This document shows positions 8,388 through 18,414 of a stretch of 45,935 bases of DNA, piece after piece; position 1 is the first letter of the stretch, and each line of letters starts with the position of its first letter. This DNA is from Bacteroidota bacterium. GTDB lineage: Bacteria; Bacteroidota; Bacteroidia; Bacteroidales; Dysgonomonadaceae. The stretch spans positions 1-45,935 of the forward strand of contig JAMNYO010000032.1 of the NCBI GenBank assembly GCA_023622765.1, given 5' to 3'. The translations under genes and the position numbers were made by a program. The notes under the pieces are model-generated. The model was not told the DNA's origin. It saw only the letters and a program-made list of their open reading frames with translations, and ran no database searches.

Positions 8388-10361
8388 TTAGTTATACGTG
8401 TAGTTGGCCCATCCCGGATTCTGTTGCAGTTGCTTGTAATCCTTTAGGGTAGACGCGGAGAACGGAACGAAGTAGAACCGGCTATGGTCAAACTTCCTGT
8501 CATAAATAGAGTAGGGCATTCTAAACGTTTCAATCTTTGGGGTAAAGTATCCCTCTCCGTCCGGTTGAACCGGGTAACCGTTTTCACCTACCTTGGTGCT
8601 TTCAACACCCTTGCGGAAAATCCAGATTCCCCGAGACGCTTGGTTCAGCTCTTCGATGGTCGATTTGCCTTCGGCTTCACTCCAACGCAGCAGGTCGAAG
8701 TAACGGAACCCGGGTACTTCAAGCGCGAACTCCAGGCGACGTTGTGTCTTCATCTCTTCATAGAGATCGTTGCCCGTGTATTCGGACAACCCGGCCCGGG
8801 TGCGGATCTCGTTGATGTAGCCCCTGGCATCCGGCTTGTTCAGCTTGATGCCCGCTTCGGCGCAGTTCAACAGCACTTCGGCGTACCGAATGTTGAAGTA
8901 GCAGGTTTCGCGTTGGGTACCCCAGTTGAAGGTGCCGTCGTTGTTGTATTGATTAAACTGCGAGTATTTCCTCGAGTAATACCCCGTGATGGTTTGAGCC
9001 GATGCACGGTTGATGGGTGCGGAGGTCATGTTGTCCAGACTGCGGTACCCGGTGTGCAGGGCGCTATACTTTAATGAAGTCTTGGGCTCGGTGTTATCGA
9101 TCCAGGTCTGTATCATGTAGCGCTCCTCTTCAGGTCCCATGTACGAGCCGTCGTAGGTAACGGTCGCGTAAAACCGCTTGTCCCTATTCTTGTAGATATC
9201 GCGGTAGTTGGCATTGGACCCCTCGATTTCCCCCTCCGCGTTCATTTTGAATCCCATCGCTTTGGATTGTGAGGTTTCCCACCACTTTTTCCACTTGCCG
9301 TCCTGGTTGTCCTTTTGCAAGTAACTGTCCACCAAATCTTGCGTGGGGAATAACCCCGTGCGGAAGTTCCAGTTGTAGGACGCGTCTTCCGTACCACCGT
9401 AATAGAGGTAGTCGGGCCCGTTTTTAGCCGTGGGGTTAAACCCGGAGCGTTGATTCTCCTTGAACATCACGGGCCAGATGGCCTCGGGGCTCGTGTGCGC
9501 GGTGGTGCTGGTGAACAGATCCTCGTATTTCGGTTCCAGGCTGTACTTGCCAATCAAGTTTTTGGCCGCGTCATAGGCTATTTGGTAATAGTGCTGCGCG
9601 TTCTTTTGAAACTTGAACAGACCGGCCGCGTCATCTTTGTAGAGGTTCTTGGTGGAGGCATCGGCAGCGTTGGCCGCGTAGAGCGCCACGCGCGAGATGA
9701 ACGCGGTGGATACATCCTTGTTGATCATCCCTGTTTCGGTCTTGCCGCCAAACGCTTCGAAGAGTTTCACCGACTCGTTTAAATCAGCGAGTATGTTGTC
9801 GAAAATCTCTTCCCGCTTGTTTTGAGGCAAATAGGTCTCATCATCGATGGTAAGGGCCTTGTCCACGTAGGGAACCGCACCCCAGTACTTGATCATGTCG
9901 AAGTAGACGAAGGCGCGAAAGAAGTGGCATTCAGCCAACAGTTGATTCTTGAGCGTTTCGGACAGGGCCGGCGAAGATTCAATTTTCTGGATTCCGAGGT
10001 TCACGCTGTACACTTTCTGGTACGCGTCGCTCCACGGGGCGGAGAATCCGACGATACCGCTGTTCTCATCGTACTGCCGTTGATTGAACGAGTTCTGACG
10101 GTAGGTGTTCCAGTCCTGCTCGTAATTGCCCTGCATGTTGTCTGACCACTGCTCCGATTGGAACGTGTCGCCGGTAGCCGCCGGTGTCCAGAAGTAAAAG
10201 TTGTTCACGTAAGCACGTGCCAGTTGAGGATTCAACCAAAAGCGGGCCTCGTCGACCGACGTCGTTGGTTCAATTCCCAGGGGATCACACGCGGTGGAGA
10301 TACCCATCACGCCTCCAAGGAGTAGCCCGGCTATAAAAAACGTATATATTTTCTGTTTCAT
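8388..10361 (-). CDS. SusD/RagB-family surface lipoprotein
   Basis: SusD-like lipoproteins sit on the cell surface as lids over a SusC channel and bind the substrate. The product has 657 residues from the ATG at 10361; a TTG three codons earlier is less likely. It has a lipoprotein signal with acceptor Cys at about residue 25 (STAC). The N-terminal helical repeats follow, and the C-terminal RagB/SusD region shows YFNIRYAEVLLNCAEAG and LEFALEVPGFRYFDLLRW, typical of the family. It follows susC by 18 bp. No glycoside hydrolase, protease or sulfatase is beside it, so the substrate (glycan or peptide) cannot be named from context. Confidence 0.95.
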   Translation of the reverse strand: MKQKIYTFFIAGLLLGGVMGISTACDPLGIEPTTSVDEARFWLNPQLARAYVNNFYFWTPAATGDTFQSEQWSDNMQGNYEQDWNTYRQNSFNQRQYDENSGIVGFSAPWSDAYQKVYSVNLGIQKIESSPALSETLKNQLLAECHFFRAFVYFDMIKYWGAVPYVDKALTIDDETYLPQNKREEIFDNILADLNESVKLFEAFGGKTETGMINKDVSTAFISRVALYAANAADASTKNLYKDDAAGLFKFQKNAQHYYQIAYDAAKNLIGKYSLEPKYEDLFTSTTAHTSPEAIWPVMFKENQRSGFNPTAKNGPDYLYYGGTEDASYNWNFRTGLFPTQDLVDSYLQKDNQDGKWKKWWETSQSKAMGFKMNAEGEIEGSNANYRDIYKNRDKRFYATVTYDGSYMGPEEERYMIQTWIDNTEPKTSLKYSALHTGYRSLDNMTSAPINRASAQTITGYYSRKYSQFNQYNNDGTFNWGTQRETCYFNIRYAEVLLNCAEAGIKLNKPDARGYINEIRTRAGLSEYTGNDLYEEMKTQRRLEFALEVPGFRYFDLLRWSEAEGKSTIEELNQASRGIWIFRKGVESTKVGENGYPVQPDGEGYFTPKIETFRMPYSIYDRKFDHSRFYFVPFSASTLKDYKQLQQNPGWANYTYN

Positions 10362-10379
10362 AATTAACAAACCCTTTTA

Positions 10380-13300
10380 TTATAATGTTACTGTAAACCC
10401 TAAAGTATACGAACGCTGCGTAGGATAGCTACCTAACGTTCCATTATTGTTTTTCAGGACGTCCCTTTTCAGGTCGTAGCGCAGGCTTACGTTTTTCAGC
10501 TTCAGGTAGGAAGCGTCGAATGCCCAAGTGTCAATGTAGCTGTATCCCCAGCCCCTTCCATCAGCTACGGGAATGGGTAGCGGGGCGTTCACGTCAGGGT
10601 TGCTCGGCGTGTAGGCGTGTTGGAAAGCGTACTGGCCGTAGTTCCACATCCAGCTCTGCTGGCTACGAAGGGGCGATGGCATGGCACCAGAAACGTGGGT
10701 GGCCCCTTGCAGGAAGACTTCAAAATCGAATCCCTTCCAGTTGGCTCCCAAGGTAACCCCGAATTGGGTGAGCGGGGTGGTACCCGGCACGTTGAACACG
10801 TAGTAGTCGTTCACCCTACCGTCGCCGTTCAGGTCGACCAGCCTCACGGTTCCCAGCGTATGGTTCCGCGTAGCGTTTATGAAGGAGTTGTACATATCGT
10901 TCCAGTCACCGAATTTACCGTCGGTTTTAAGGCCGAGCTGGTAAACGGGGTGCATCTGGCGCTTGCCAATAAAGTCAAACGTGGGTGACCACCAGTCGGA
11001 ACTTTGGTCCGTGTGGCGGGTTTGCCTTTCATCCCAGTAGGAGTAGTTTAGCCCCACGCGATATCCTACCTGGTCGATTTTATCTTCCCAGTTCAGCGAC
11101 ATCTCGAATCCGCCTTTGCGGGAGGTGGTGTAGGGCGCGTTGATCTTCGGGATATTGGGCATCCCCAGGATGTCGGTACGAATCATGTCTGTGGTCATTT
11201 TCATCTCGTCACCCTTGTTCGAGTAGAGGAACACATCGATTGCTCCCGTCAGTCGATCCCTAAATAGGCCGTAGTCTATACCGGCACCGTACTGTGTACT
11301 GCTCGACCAGCGAAGGTTACTGGCGATAGAGCTCACGTACCAGCCCACATTGGGGTTCATGTTATCACCAAACAGCACCCGGTTGCCGCTTTGCGCGTAT
11401 TGTGTTAAGAATGAGAAAGGCTTGCCTACCTCATTTCCTACCAGCCCCAATCCCCCGCGCAGCTTAAGCATGCTGAGGATACTCGGGTTCACCAGGTCCC
11501 TGAACCACTCCTCTTCCGTGGCCACCCATCCCAGGGAGAAGGCCTGGAAGTACCCCCAACGTTTCTCGGGGCTGTAGCTCAACGATCCGTTGTAGTTGGC
11601 GCTATATTGGAACAGGTACTTGTCGTCGTAATCGTAGCTGAAGCGCCCGATGTAGGAGGCCGATCCCCACTCGGTGGCGTTTCCATTGCTACCTGTCATC
11701 TCTGCCCCTAAGTCAACCTGGGGAGCGAGCGTGGTGGGGTATCCCCTTCTCCTTGCCGACGTCCAGTTCTCATAGCGCTTCTGGCTCTGGTAGTTCACCA
11801 TGGCCGTCACGTTGTGCTTCCCGAAAGCGCGGGCGTAGTCCAACTGGAAGATACCGGTTGTTAGCTTGTACTTGTACCAGTATTGGTACATGTTCGCGTT
11901 AACAGGGTTATAGCTGGAGAAACTGGTCGCGTACGGGTTGTCGTACACGTTCTCTTGGTCATGGTTAAACACCCGGTTCGTGTTGTAGGTGGTGGTGAAG
12001 TTTATGCTGGCTTGCGCGGAAAGGCCTTCCACCCATGGGATGTAATACTTTAACTCGCTGTTCATCTGGAACCGGTACGCTTCCGTATCGTTGAACCCGG
12101 TCTTCAAGAGCGAGCTTACAGAGCCTTTCCTGGGAAGTCCCGTGCTCCACTGCGCGGGCCTCTTGGGCATCCAGTCTCCGTACATGGCATTATTGAAAAC
12201 AGACTCCCCCGCAGCCGGTCTCTGCTGGTTGCTCGTGTTACCGTTCAGGTTGAACGTGAACTTCAGGCTTTTATCGTTCAACAGGTAGGCGTCGGTGTTA
12301 AGGACGATATTTACCTGGTTGTACTTGTAGTTATCGCTAACCCCTTGTTGGTCAAGGTATCCCAGGCTTGAGTAGTAGTTCACCCGGTCGCTACCGCCCC
12401 GCAAGCTCACGTTGGTCTGGTACATAGGTTGCACGTGGTCGAACATCTTCCACGGGTCGTACGTGCAGTAGTAGTCTTGAATGTTGAATCCTTGCGACTT
12501 GTAAGGGTCGAACAGGTCGTTGATATCGCTCATCTTGTAACCCATGTTGTACCTCTCGTTGACCAGCCTGAGAATATCGTCGAAGCTGTGGCCCTTTTGC
12601 CAAAGGTCTCCCATGTAATACCTCGACAGTTGCGTGTTGTTGAAGGTGGGGCTTTCTTGGAAACTGGCGAATTCCACCTCGTTGCGGGCTTGTACGAACT
12701 CGTAGGCACTTAATCCTTTGGAGCGGTAAGCCGGCGTCATGATGGAAACCTTTTGGTTAAGGGTAATGACAGGCGCACCCTCTTGTCCCCGCTTCGTCGC
12801 GATAACTACTACCCCGTTCGCGGCCCTGGGACCGTAGACGGCTGTAGCTGAAGCGTCCTTCAGGATTGACATCGAGGAGATGTCATCCGGGCGTAATCGA
12901 TTGAAAAATTCGTTCCCCTGGGCGGGCTCCATCACCACGTTGTCAATCACGTACAAGATGTTGGCACCCCCACGGATCCAAATTTTCACGTTTTCACCGG
13001 GAGCCCCCGAGCTTTGCTGGGTAATCACCCCCGTAACACGTCCGCCAAGCCCCTCAGCGACTGAGGTGACCGGTAGGCGAGTTATCTCGGCCACATCCAC
13101 AACAGAGGCCGAGGCGGTCATGGTTTTGGCTTTTTGAACGCCCCCATAACCGGTTACCACTATCTCATCAAGCATTTCGCTGTCTGCAGCCAATACAACG
13201 TTGATGGTAGTCCTTCCATTCACGGGAATCACTTGGGTAACCATACCCACGTAGCTTATCTGCAATGACCCATTGGCAGGCACGTTGCTTAACGTGTACT

Positions 13301-13490
13301 TCCCGTCGAGGTCCGTGATAGTACCGTGACTCGCGTCTCCTTGAACGATAACGGTTGCCCCGATCACTTCAAGGCCCGTATCGTCTGTAATGATACCGCT
13401 CACTTCAATGGTCTGAGCGGAAATGGAAAAGGCTATCAACCCCATCAATAGGGTCAATAGACCTTTTAATCCAAATGATTTTCTTTTCAT
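10380..13490 (-). CDS. SusC/RagA-family TonB-linked outer-membrane transporter
   Basis: SusC-like proteins are 22-strand outer-membrane barrels that import ligands bound by the partner SusD, powered by TonB-ExbBD. The 1036-residue product has a signal peptide ending at SAQ (about residue 26), a carboxypeptidase-regulatory-like domain (about 28-103) and the DEIVVTGYG TonB-box region (108-116). A plug domain with WIRGGANILYVIDNVV and the barrel follow, ending in an aromatic/hydrophobic LGFTVTL. The length is full and the frame uninterrupted. It is the first gene of the operon, about 95 nt downstream of a clear promoter. No extracytoplasmic sigma/anti-sigma pair lies upstream, so a hybrid or other regulator must be elsewhere. 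Confidence 0.97.
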   Translation of the reverse strand: MKRKSFGLKGLLTLLMGLIAFSISAQTIEVSGIITDDTGLEVIGATVIVQGDASHGTITDLDGKYTLSNVPANGSLQISYVGMVTQVIPVNGRTTINVVLAADSEMLDEIVVTGYGGVQKAKTMTASASVVDVAEITRLPVTSVAEGLGGRVTGVITQQSSGAPGENVKIWIRGGANILYVIDNVVMEPAQGNEFFNRLRPDDISSMSILKDASATAVYGPRAANGVVVIATKRGQEGAPVITLNQKVSIMTPAYRSKGLSAYEFVQARNEVEFASFQESPTFNNTQLSRYYMGDLWQKGHSFDDILRLVNERYNMGYKMSDINDLFDPYKSQGFNIQDYYCTYDPWKMFDHVQPMYQTNVSLRGGSDRVNYYSSLGYLDQQGVSDNYKYNQVNIVLNTDAYLLNDKSLKFTFNLNGNTSNQQRPAAGESVFNNAMYGDWMPKRPAQWSTGLPRKGSVSSLLKTGFNDTEAYRFQMNSELKYYIPWVEGLSAQASINFTTTYNTNRVFNHDQENVYDNPYATSFSSYNPVNANMYQYWYKYKLTTGIFQLDYARAFGKHNVTAMVNYQSQKRYENWTSARRRGYPTTLAPQVDLGAEMTGSNGNATEWGSASYIGRFSYDYDDKYLFQYSANYNGSLSYSPEKRWGYFQAFSLGWVATEEEWFRDLVNPSILSMLKLRGGLGLVGNEVGKPFSFLTQYAQSGNRVLFGDNMNPNVGWYVSSIASNLRWSSSTQYGAGIDYGLFRDRLTGAIDVFLYSNKGDEMKMTTDMIRTDILGMPNIPKINAPYTTSRKGGFEMSLNWEDKIDQVGYRVGLNYSYWDERQTRHTDQSSDWWSPTFDFIGKRQMHPVYQLGLKTDGKFGDWNDMYNSFINATRNHTLGTVRLVDLNGDGRVNDYYVFNVPGTTPLTQFGVTLGANWKGFDFEVFLQGATHVSGAMPSPLRSQQSWMWNYGQYAFQHAYTPSNPDVNAPLPIPVADGRGWGYSYIDTWAFDASYLKLKNVSLRYDLKRDVLKNNNGTLGSYPTQRSYTLGFTVTL

Positions 13491-13584
13491 TCTCCGGATT
13501 ATTTTTAAAAGGTTTATACTGAGTTTTTACTCCTTAACGCGCAACAAAACCTTGTTATTACGGTAAGTGATTTAAAAACACCAG

Positions 13585-13614
13585 CAAAGATAATGTAATG
13601 TTTTATAATACAAA
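13585..13614 (-). promoter_or_regulatory. Promoter of the SusCD operon
   Basis: On the minus strand TTTG (13614-13611) is followed after 18 bp by TATCTTTG (13592-13585), a close match to the Bacteroidota -33/-7 consensus TTTG-N19-TAnnTTTG. It would give a leader of about 85-90 nt before susC. Confidence 0.75.
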
Positions 13615-13654
13615 ACTATTTAAAAAAATAATTATATTAATATTTCTTACATTA

Positions 13655-13684
13655 ATAAAAAAAGCCGAGATAATCCCGGCTTTA
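13655..13684 (-). terminator. Terminator after trxB
   Basis: A stem AAAGCCG/CGGCTTT with a short A/T-rich loop (13661-13683) is followed on the minus strand by a run of T. It lies about 100 bp downstream of the trxB stop and separates that operon from the susC promoter. Confidence 0.8.
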
Positions 13685-13784
13685 CACTTATTTATTTATA
13701 ATATAGTCGATTGTTCTAAAAGGAAAGGAAAAAAAGGTTTTCTCCTTGATAACCTTAGCTGCTACCTGTTTTTAACCCTACGTC

Positions 13785-14726
13785 TTACATTCCCTTTTCA
13801 GCAAGGTAGCGCTCCGCATCCATGGCGGCGCGGCAACCGGTACCGGCAGCGGTGATGGCTTGTTTGTACAGGGGATCGGCCACGTCTCCGCAGGCGAACA
13901 CGCCTGCCACGTTCGTTTTGGTGGAGGGTTGAGCGGTTTTGATGAACCCTGTCTCGTCCAGCTCGATGTACTTCTTGAAGATTTCGCTGTTGGGTGTATG
14001 GCCAATGGCGAGGAAAAAGCCATCGATGGCGATATCTACCTTCTCTTCGTCGGGTTCACCCATCCGCTTGATCAGGTGTGCACCCTCTACGCCGTTCTCG
14101 CCGAAGAGGCCCACCGCGTTGTGTTCGAAGAGGATTTCAATCTTGGGGTTGTTCATCACCCGCTCCTGCATGATTTGGGAGGCGCGGAGGTAAGGCTTGC
14201 GTACGATCATATAGACCTTGTCTGCCAGACCCGATAGGTAGGTGGCATCCTCGCACGCGGTGTCGCCGCCACCCACCACGGCTACCTTCTTGCGGCGGTA
14301 GAAGAAACCGTCACAGGTGGCACAAGCGGAAACGCCTTGTCCCGCGTACTTTGTCTCATCGGGTAGTCCCAGGTATTTCGCCGTCGCACCCGTGGAGATG
14401 ATCACGGTGTCGGCTTCAACAACCTTCTCATTGTCGATGGTCACCTTCAACGGGCGGGTGGAGAAGTCCACTGCGGTGGCTCGCCCGGGAAGTATGGTCG
14501 CTCCAAACCTTTCGGCCTGTCTTTTGAAGTCAATCATCATCTCGGGTCCCGTGACCCCGTCGGGGTAGCCCGGAAAATTCTCCACGTCGGTAGTGGTTGT
14601 CAACTGCCCTCCCGGCTGCAATCCTTCGAAAAGCACCGGCTCCAGGTTGGCCCGTGCCGTGTAGATGGCGGCGGTGTATCCCGCCGGGCCCGATCCTAAG
14701 ATCAGGCAACGTACTTTTTTATTCAT
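13785..14726 (-). CDS. trxB: Thioredoxin reductase
   Basis: TrxB is a cytoplasmic FAD enzyme that reduces thioredoxin with NADPH. The 313-residue product is the usual length. It has the FAD-binding GSGPAGYTAAIYTARAN motif (11-27), the redox-active CATC (135-138) and the NADPH-binding GGGDTA (152-157). Near the C-terminus are GVFACGDV (about 279-286) and YKQAITAAGTGC, the second FAD motif. Both active cysteines are present. It lies 43 bp after the LolA-like gene and is followed by a terminator, so it is probably the last gene of a ftsK-lolA-trxB unit. Confidence 0.97.
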   Translation of the reverse strand: MNKKVRCLILGSGPAGYTAAIYTARANLEPVLFEGLQPGGQLTTTTDVENFPGYPDGVTGPEMMIDFKRQAERFGATILPGRATAVDFSTRPLKVTIDNEKVVEADTVIISTGATAKYLGLPDETKYAGQGVSACATCDGFFYRRKKVAVVGGGDTACEDATYLSGLADKVYMIVRKPYLRASQIMQERVMNNPKIEILFEHNAVGLFGENGVEGAHLIKRMGEPDEEKVDIAIDGFFLAIGHTPNSEIFKKYIELDETGFIKTAQPSTKTNVAGVFACGDVADPLYKQAITAAGTGCRAAMDAERYLAEKGM

Positions 14727-14769
14727 ATGATTAATATTATGTTTTTATGTGACTTTAGCATATTGATGA

Positions 14770-15417
14770 TTACCGCAAGTCTACGATCTCCACACCCGGG
14801 TAGGAGGAAGCGTTAAAGATAAAAAGGGAATCTGCGTAGTGTTGGGAGACGTTGTATTCAGTGATGTCGATACGCGTCTTCATCCCGTTATGCCCCGTGA
14901 GGATTATCCGTGATAAGGCGTGATTGGTTGGGTCGATCGTGACCGAGACCGATTGAAAGTCGCCACGGTTTGATGTGGGCGCCATGTCGATTCGTTGGGC
15001 TCGTTTGCCGTTTACCGTGGTGGTAACGGGGGGTGAGAGCGTGTATCCCTCCTTGTAGATACCCAATAACGCGAGCGGACTGATGGAGGCAATCTCTTGT
15101 GCGGAGGGTTGGCTGATATTCACCTCGTTGACCTCTTTCATGAGCACCCACTGTGTTTCGCCGTCGAACCATATGGTCATCGCCTCCGTGTCAAGCTTGA
15201 ACTTGTTTCCCTTCGCGTAGCCTTCCCCTGTTTGGACATCGATCGGGGTATTGGTGAGGTCGAACGTGGAGAGGGTGAAGGTGAGGCGTATTCCTTTCGA
15301 GGTCTCGAAAGTGGTGTACGCTTTATCGAGGATGGTCTTCGACTGATTCGCTTCCTGTGCTGGTGAAAGCGTGAGGGTGAGCATGGATACCAATATGAGT
15401 AGCGTTCGTGTTCGCAT
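14770..15417 (-). CDS. LolA-like periplasmic lipoprotein carrier
   Basis: LolA-type proteins carry lipoproteins from the inner to the outer membrane through the periplasm. The 215-residue product has a signal peptide (about residues 1-20). It shows LolA-fold features: an early helix with ILDKAYTTFE, beta strands beginning TFTLSTFDL, the EGYAKGNKFKLDT strand pair, and FDGETQWVL, which matches the family's signature of substrate-facing strands. Identity with proteobacterial LolA is low, and Bacteroidota often have several such proteins, so the exact substrate is not certain. It sits 80 bp after ftsK, a neighbour also seen next to lolA in other bacteria, and 43 bp before trxB. Confidence 0.75.
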   Translation of the reverse strand: MRTRTLLILVSMLTLTLSPAQEANQSKTILDKAYTTFETSKGIRLTFTLSTFDLTNTPIDVQTGEGYAKGNKFKLDTEAMTIWFDGETQWVLMKEVNEVNISQPSAQEIASISPLALLGIYKEGYTLSPPVTTTVNGKRAQRIDMAPTSNRGDFQSVSVTIDPTNHALSRIILTGHNGMKTRIDITEYNVSQHYADSLFIFNASSYPGVEIVDLR

Positions 15418-15497
15418 ATCGTTTCTATTTATTGGGTTAAGTCAGTTAATGATGGGATTAACTGGCTATAGGTAGGACTAAAAGTGGGGGGTTGGGT

Positions 15498-17976
15498 TTA
15501 ATTGAGCGAGTCGAGCAGTTTCTCCAGCGAGTACTCGTCGGCGATAAACACCTCACGCGGCTTGCTTCCTTGTGTGGCGCCCACGATCCCTGCTGCCTCC
15601 AGTTGGTCCATCAACCTGCCTGCCCGGTTGTAGCCGATGGAAAACTTGCGCTGTATCAATGAAGTGGAGCCCTGCTGGTGCACCACGATAAGCCGCGCGG
15701 CCTCCTCGAAGAGCACATCCCGGTCGTTTAGGTCCACCGCACCCGGTACACTGTCTCCCTCTGTTACCACCTCCGGCAACGGGTATGCACCTTCGTATCC
15801 CCGTTGTTTGCCGATATCGAGTGAGATCCGCTCCACCTCCGGGGTATCCACGAAAGCGCATTGAATGCGGATCAGGTTGCTCCCTTGCGAGAAAAGCATA
15901 TCGCCTCGGCCGATTAACTGGTTGGCACCACTCATGTCGAGGATGGTACGGGAGTCGATTTGGGAGGTTACCCGGAACGCCATCCGTGCCGGGAAGTTGG
16001 CCTTGATGGTACCCGTGATGATGTTGGTAGTGGGGCGCTGCGTCGCGATGACCATGTGCATGCCTACGGCCCGCGCTTTCTGGGCGATGCGGGCAATCGG
16101 CATCTCTATCTCCTTACCGGCCGTCATGATCAGGTCGCCAAACTCGTCAATTACCACCACGATATAAGGCATATACTTGTGGCCGTTGTTGGGGTTAAGG
16201 CGTCGTTGGATAAACTTCTGGTTATACTCTTTGATGGATCGCGTACGTGCACGCATCAGCAACTCGGTCGGGTAGCTTGGCCAGGTAGTGGTTCTCGATG
16301 GCGGAGTAGATGTTGAACTCCACCATCTTGGGGTCGATCAGCACCAGCTTCATCTCCGCGGGGTGCTTCTTGAAGAGCAGTGAGGTGATGATGGCGTTGA
16401 GACCCACAGATTTACCTTGGCCCGTGGCTCCGGACACCAGGAGGTGCGGCATCTTGGTAAGGTCGAAGATGAACACCTCGTTTGTGATGGTTTTGCCCAG
16501 TGCGACCGGCAGATCGTATGTGCATTCCTGGAATCGTTTGGAGGTGATCACCGAGTGCATCGAGACGATCTGCGGATCCTTGTTGGGTACTTCGATGCCG
16601 ACGGTCCCTTTGCCGGGCATCGGGGCGATGATGCGGATACCCAACGCGGATAGGCTGAGCGCGATGTCATCCTCCAGGTTGCGTATCCTTGAAATGCGAA
16701 CGCCCGCTTCCGGAACGATCTCGTAGAGGGTGATGGTAGGGCCTACAGTGGCCTTGATGGAGGTGATCTCGATCCCGTAATTGCGCAAGGTGTGGATGAT
16801 CTTGTCCTTGTTCTCGTTCTGCTCTTCCATATCTACAGCCTTGTCGCCCGTGTCGTACACTTTTAACAACTGGCTGCTGGGGAAGCGGAAGGAGGAGAGG
16901 TCCTTCCTTGGATCGTATTCCTCCATATCGTGAGGAAACCCGCTGCTTGTTGGCTTCTCTTCCGGGTGGAGCGTAAGGGCTGCGTCCTCATCCTTCGGGA
17001 CGATTACCTCGAAGTCATCGGATAATCCCACTGAAGTGGAGACCGTCTCCGTTCTTCCCGATCGGGGAGGGTGGTTTACGGTAGAGCGGTCGCCTATCGG
17101 GGAAGCGCTCGAAGGAGAATCACCCTTTACCGTGGCTTTTTCGCCCGACGCATCGCTTCCCGCTTCTTCTGTGCCCTCCTCCTCTTTCAGTTCGATGGCA
17201 ATCCTCTTGAGACCACTTGCCAGCCGGTGGAAGAGGCCGGTTTTCTGGGGTTTGCCCGTGGTCGAGGGTTCACCCGGCTCTTCCGCCTGTTGCATCCTTA
17301 CCGTTTTATTTAGGTCGATGGGTCCGCTCTCTTCCTTAGTGGTGAATGAAGGCTTGCTGTGGATCAACGTCTCCTGAATCTTGCGCATGGAGCTTTTGCG
17401 GACGATGACCGCGATGACCACCCCGAAAAGGAGGAGAAGCAGCACGATACCGGGTTTGCCGACGCTGTTGTTCAGTATCTGCTCGATCTGTAGCCCGTGG
17501 CTACCACCCCATTTCACATGCGTGCCGGGGAAGATCTTGTCGAGGATAAACGCGTTCGCGATGGAGAGGCCAATGAGGCAGAAAGCGCCAATGAAGAGGG
17601 CTTTTATAACGGGGAACTTGGTTACTTTCATGATTCGTAACCCCACGTAGACCAGGAAGAGCGGGATGAGTACCGAGGCGATGCCGAAACCCTCGTTCAC
17701 GAGCCTCTCGGCTATGTACGCCCCACCGGCGCCCGTCCAATTTTGTATCTCGGGTGCGCTGGAACGAATCACTTCCCAGAAGGAGCGGTTCAGCACCTGG
17801 CTTTGGTCTGAGGCACCGGTGAAAAGGAAAGAGACGATGGCTAACAGGATGAATATACCAGTGAAAGCCACGATCACTCCAAAGATGAAGTGCACGCGCT
17901 CGTTGCGTAAAAACTGAACCAACGCATGCCCCCTTTTTTTAGAAGCAGCGGTTTTTCTTCTTTTCCTTTTAGCCAT
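15498..17976 (-). pseudogene. ftsK: FtsK/SpoIIIE DNA translocase, interrupted by an internal deletion with frame change
   Basis: FtsK is a membrane-anchored hexameric ATPase that pumps chromosome ends across the septum and helps dimer resolution. The first frame (17976 to about 16266) has four membrane segments (about residues 30-52, 96-113, 122-145, 176-192), an acidic/Ser-rich linker (200-390), the alpha/beta motor core and Walker A GATGQGKS (516-523). It then reads LAKLPD and goes out of frame to a stop near 16222. The other frame resumes at ELLMRARTRSIKEYN, with Walker B VVVIDEFGDL and the C-terminal winged gamma domain to 15498. Intact homologues have about 28 residues between LPD and (RY)ELL, including a stretch like AIITD..KV...LNSLC. 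So about 85-90 nt look deleted at about 16266. The gene is probably non-functional as written, unless this is an assembly error. Confidence 0.85.
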
Positions 17977-18118
17977 AGTTTCCTTTCTCTTCCCGTTTCT
18001 TTAACCTTTTGGGCGTGAGTTGCCCCATTTTCCGGATGTGTGCGGCCGCCCTATTACCAAGTGAGAAATCAAATGCAAATGTATGAAAAAGAAAGCGAGA
18101 ATAAAAGAGGTGCCGAAT

Positions 18119-18152
18119 AAAAAGCGAAAAGTCCGCGAATCACTTCGCAGAC
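18119..18152 (-). terminator. Terminator upstream of ftsK, probably ending the uvrA transcript
   Basis: A 9-bp stem with one mismatch (18131-18139 with 18144-18152, 4-nt loop TCAC) is followed on the minus strand by TTTTTCGCTTTTT. It lies about 260 bp after the uvrA stop. Confidence 0.7.
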
Positions 18153-18184
18153 CTCTCTACTTAACACAATCTTCATGAAACAAA

Positions 18185-18274
18185 CTACATGATCGGGTTG
18201 ATCGCAACACGGTAACTTGATCCCGGGCTATACCGGTAAGCTGCATCGTGCATGTCACCCGATCTTTTGTTCAT
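18185..18274 (-). CDS. Possible 29-residue small ORF
   Basis: An ATG-to-TAG reading frame between the uvrA stop and its terminator encodes 29 residues. It is basic at the start and rich in Tyr, Ser and Arg, with AYRYSPGSSYRVAINPIM at the end. There is no clear ribosome-binding site or promoter box, and so short a frame can arise by chance. The position just before a terminator, and a composition unlike random stop-rich spacer, are the only arguments for it. Confidence 0.2.
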   Translation of the reverse strand: MNKRSGDMHDAAYRYSPGSSYRVAINPIM

Positions 18275-18414
18275 GTCTTTAAAACAACGGGTCGGTGTAA
18301 ATGTTCATGCTAGGTTGATTTTTAACGTTTTGACCGCCCAAAACTTCCACATGATCCCTAAAATCTCCCCGTAGACCCTGTTTCCCGTTGTTACTTATTG
18401 GACAAGCTATCATG

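Larger units (their letters stand above)
17977..18414. other. Intergenic stretch between ftsK and uvrA
   Basis: This 438-bp gap holds, on the minus strand, the uvrA downstream region, a possible 29-codon ORF (18185-18274), the terminator at 18119-18152 and then the ftsK leader. TACATTTG at 18076-18083 (minus) could be the ftsK -7 element, about 100 bp before its start. Nothing else is recognisable. Confidence 0.5.

Noticed and set aside
8388-13490. SusCD pair as part of a glycan-degradation locus
   Set aside because: No glycoside hydrolase, lyase or sulfatase lies next to it, so a glycan target cannot be claimed.
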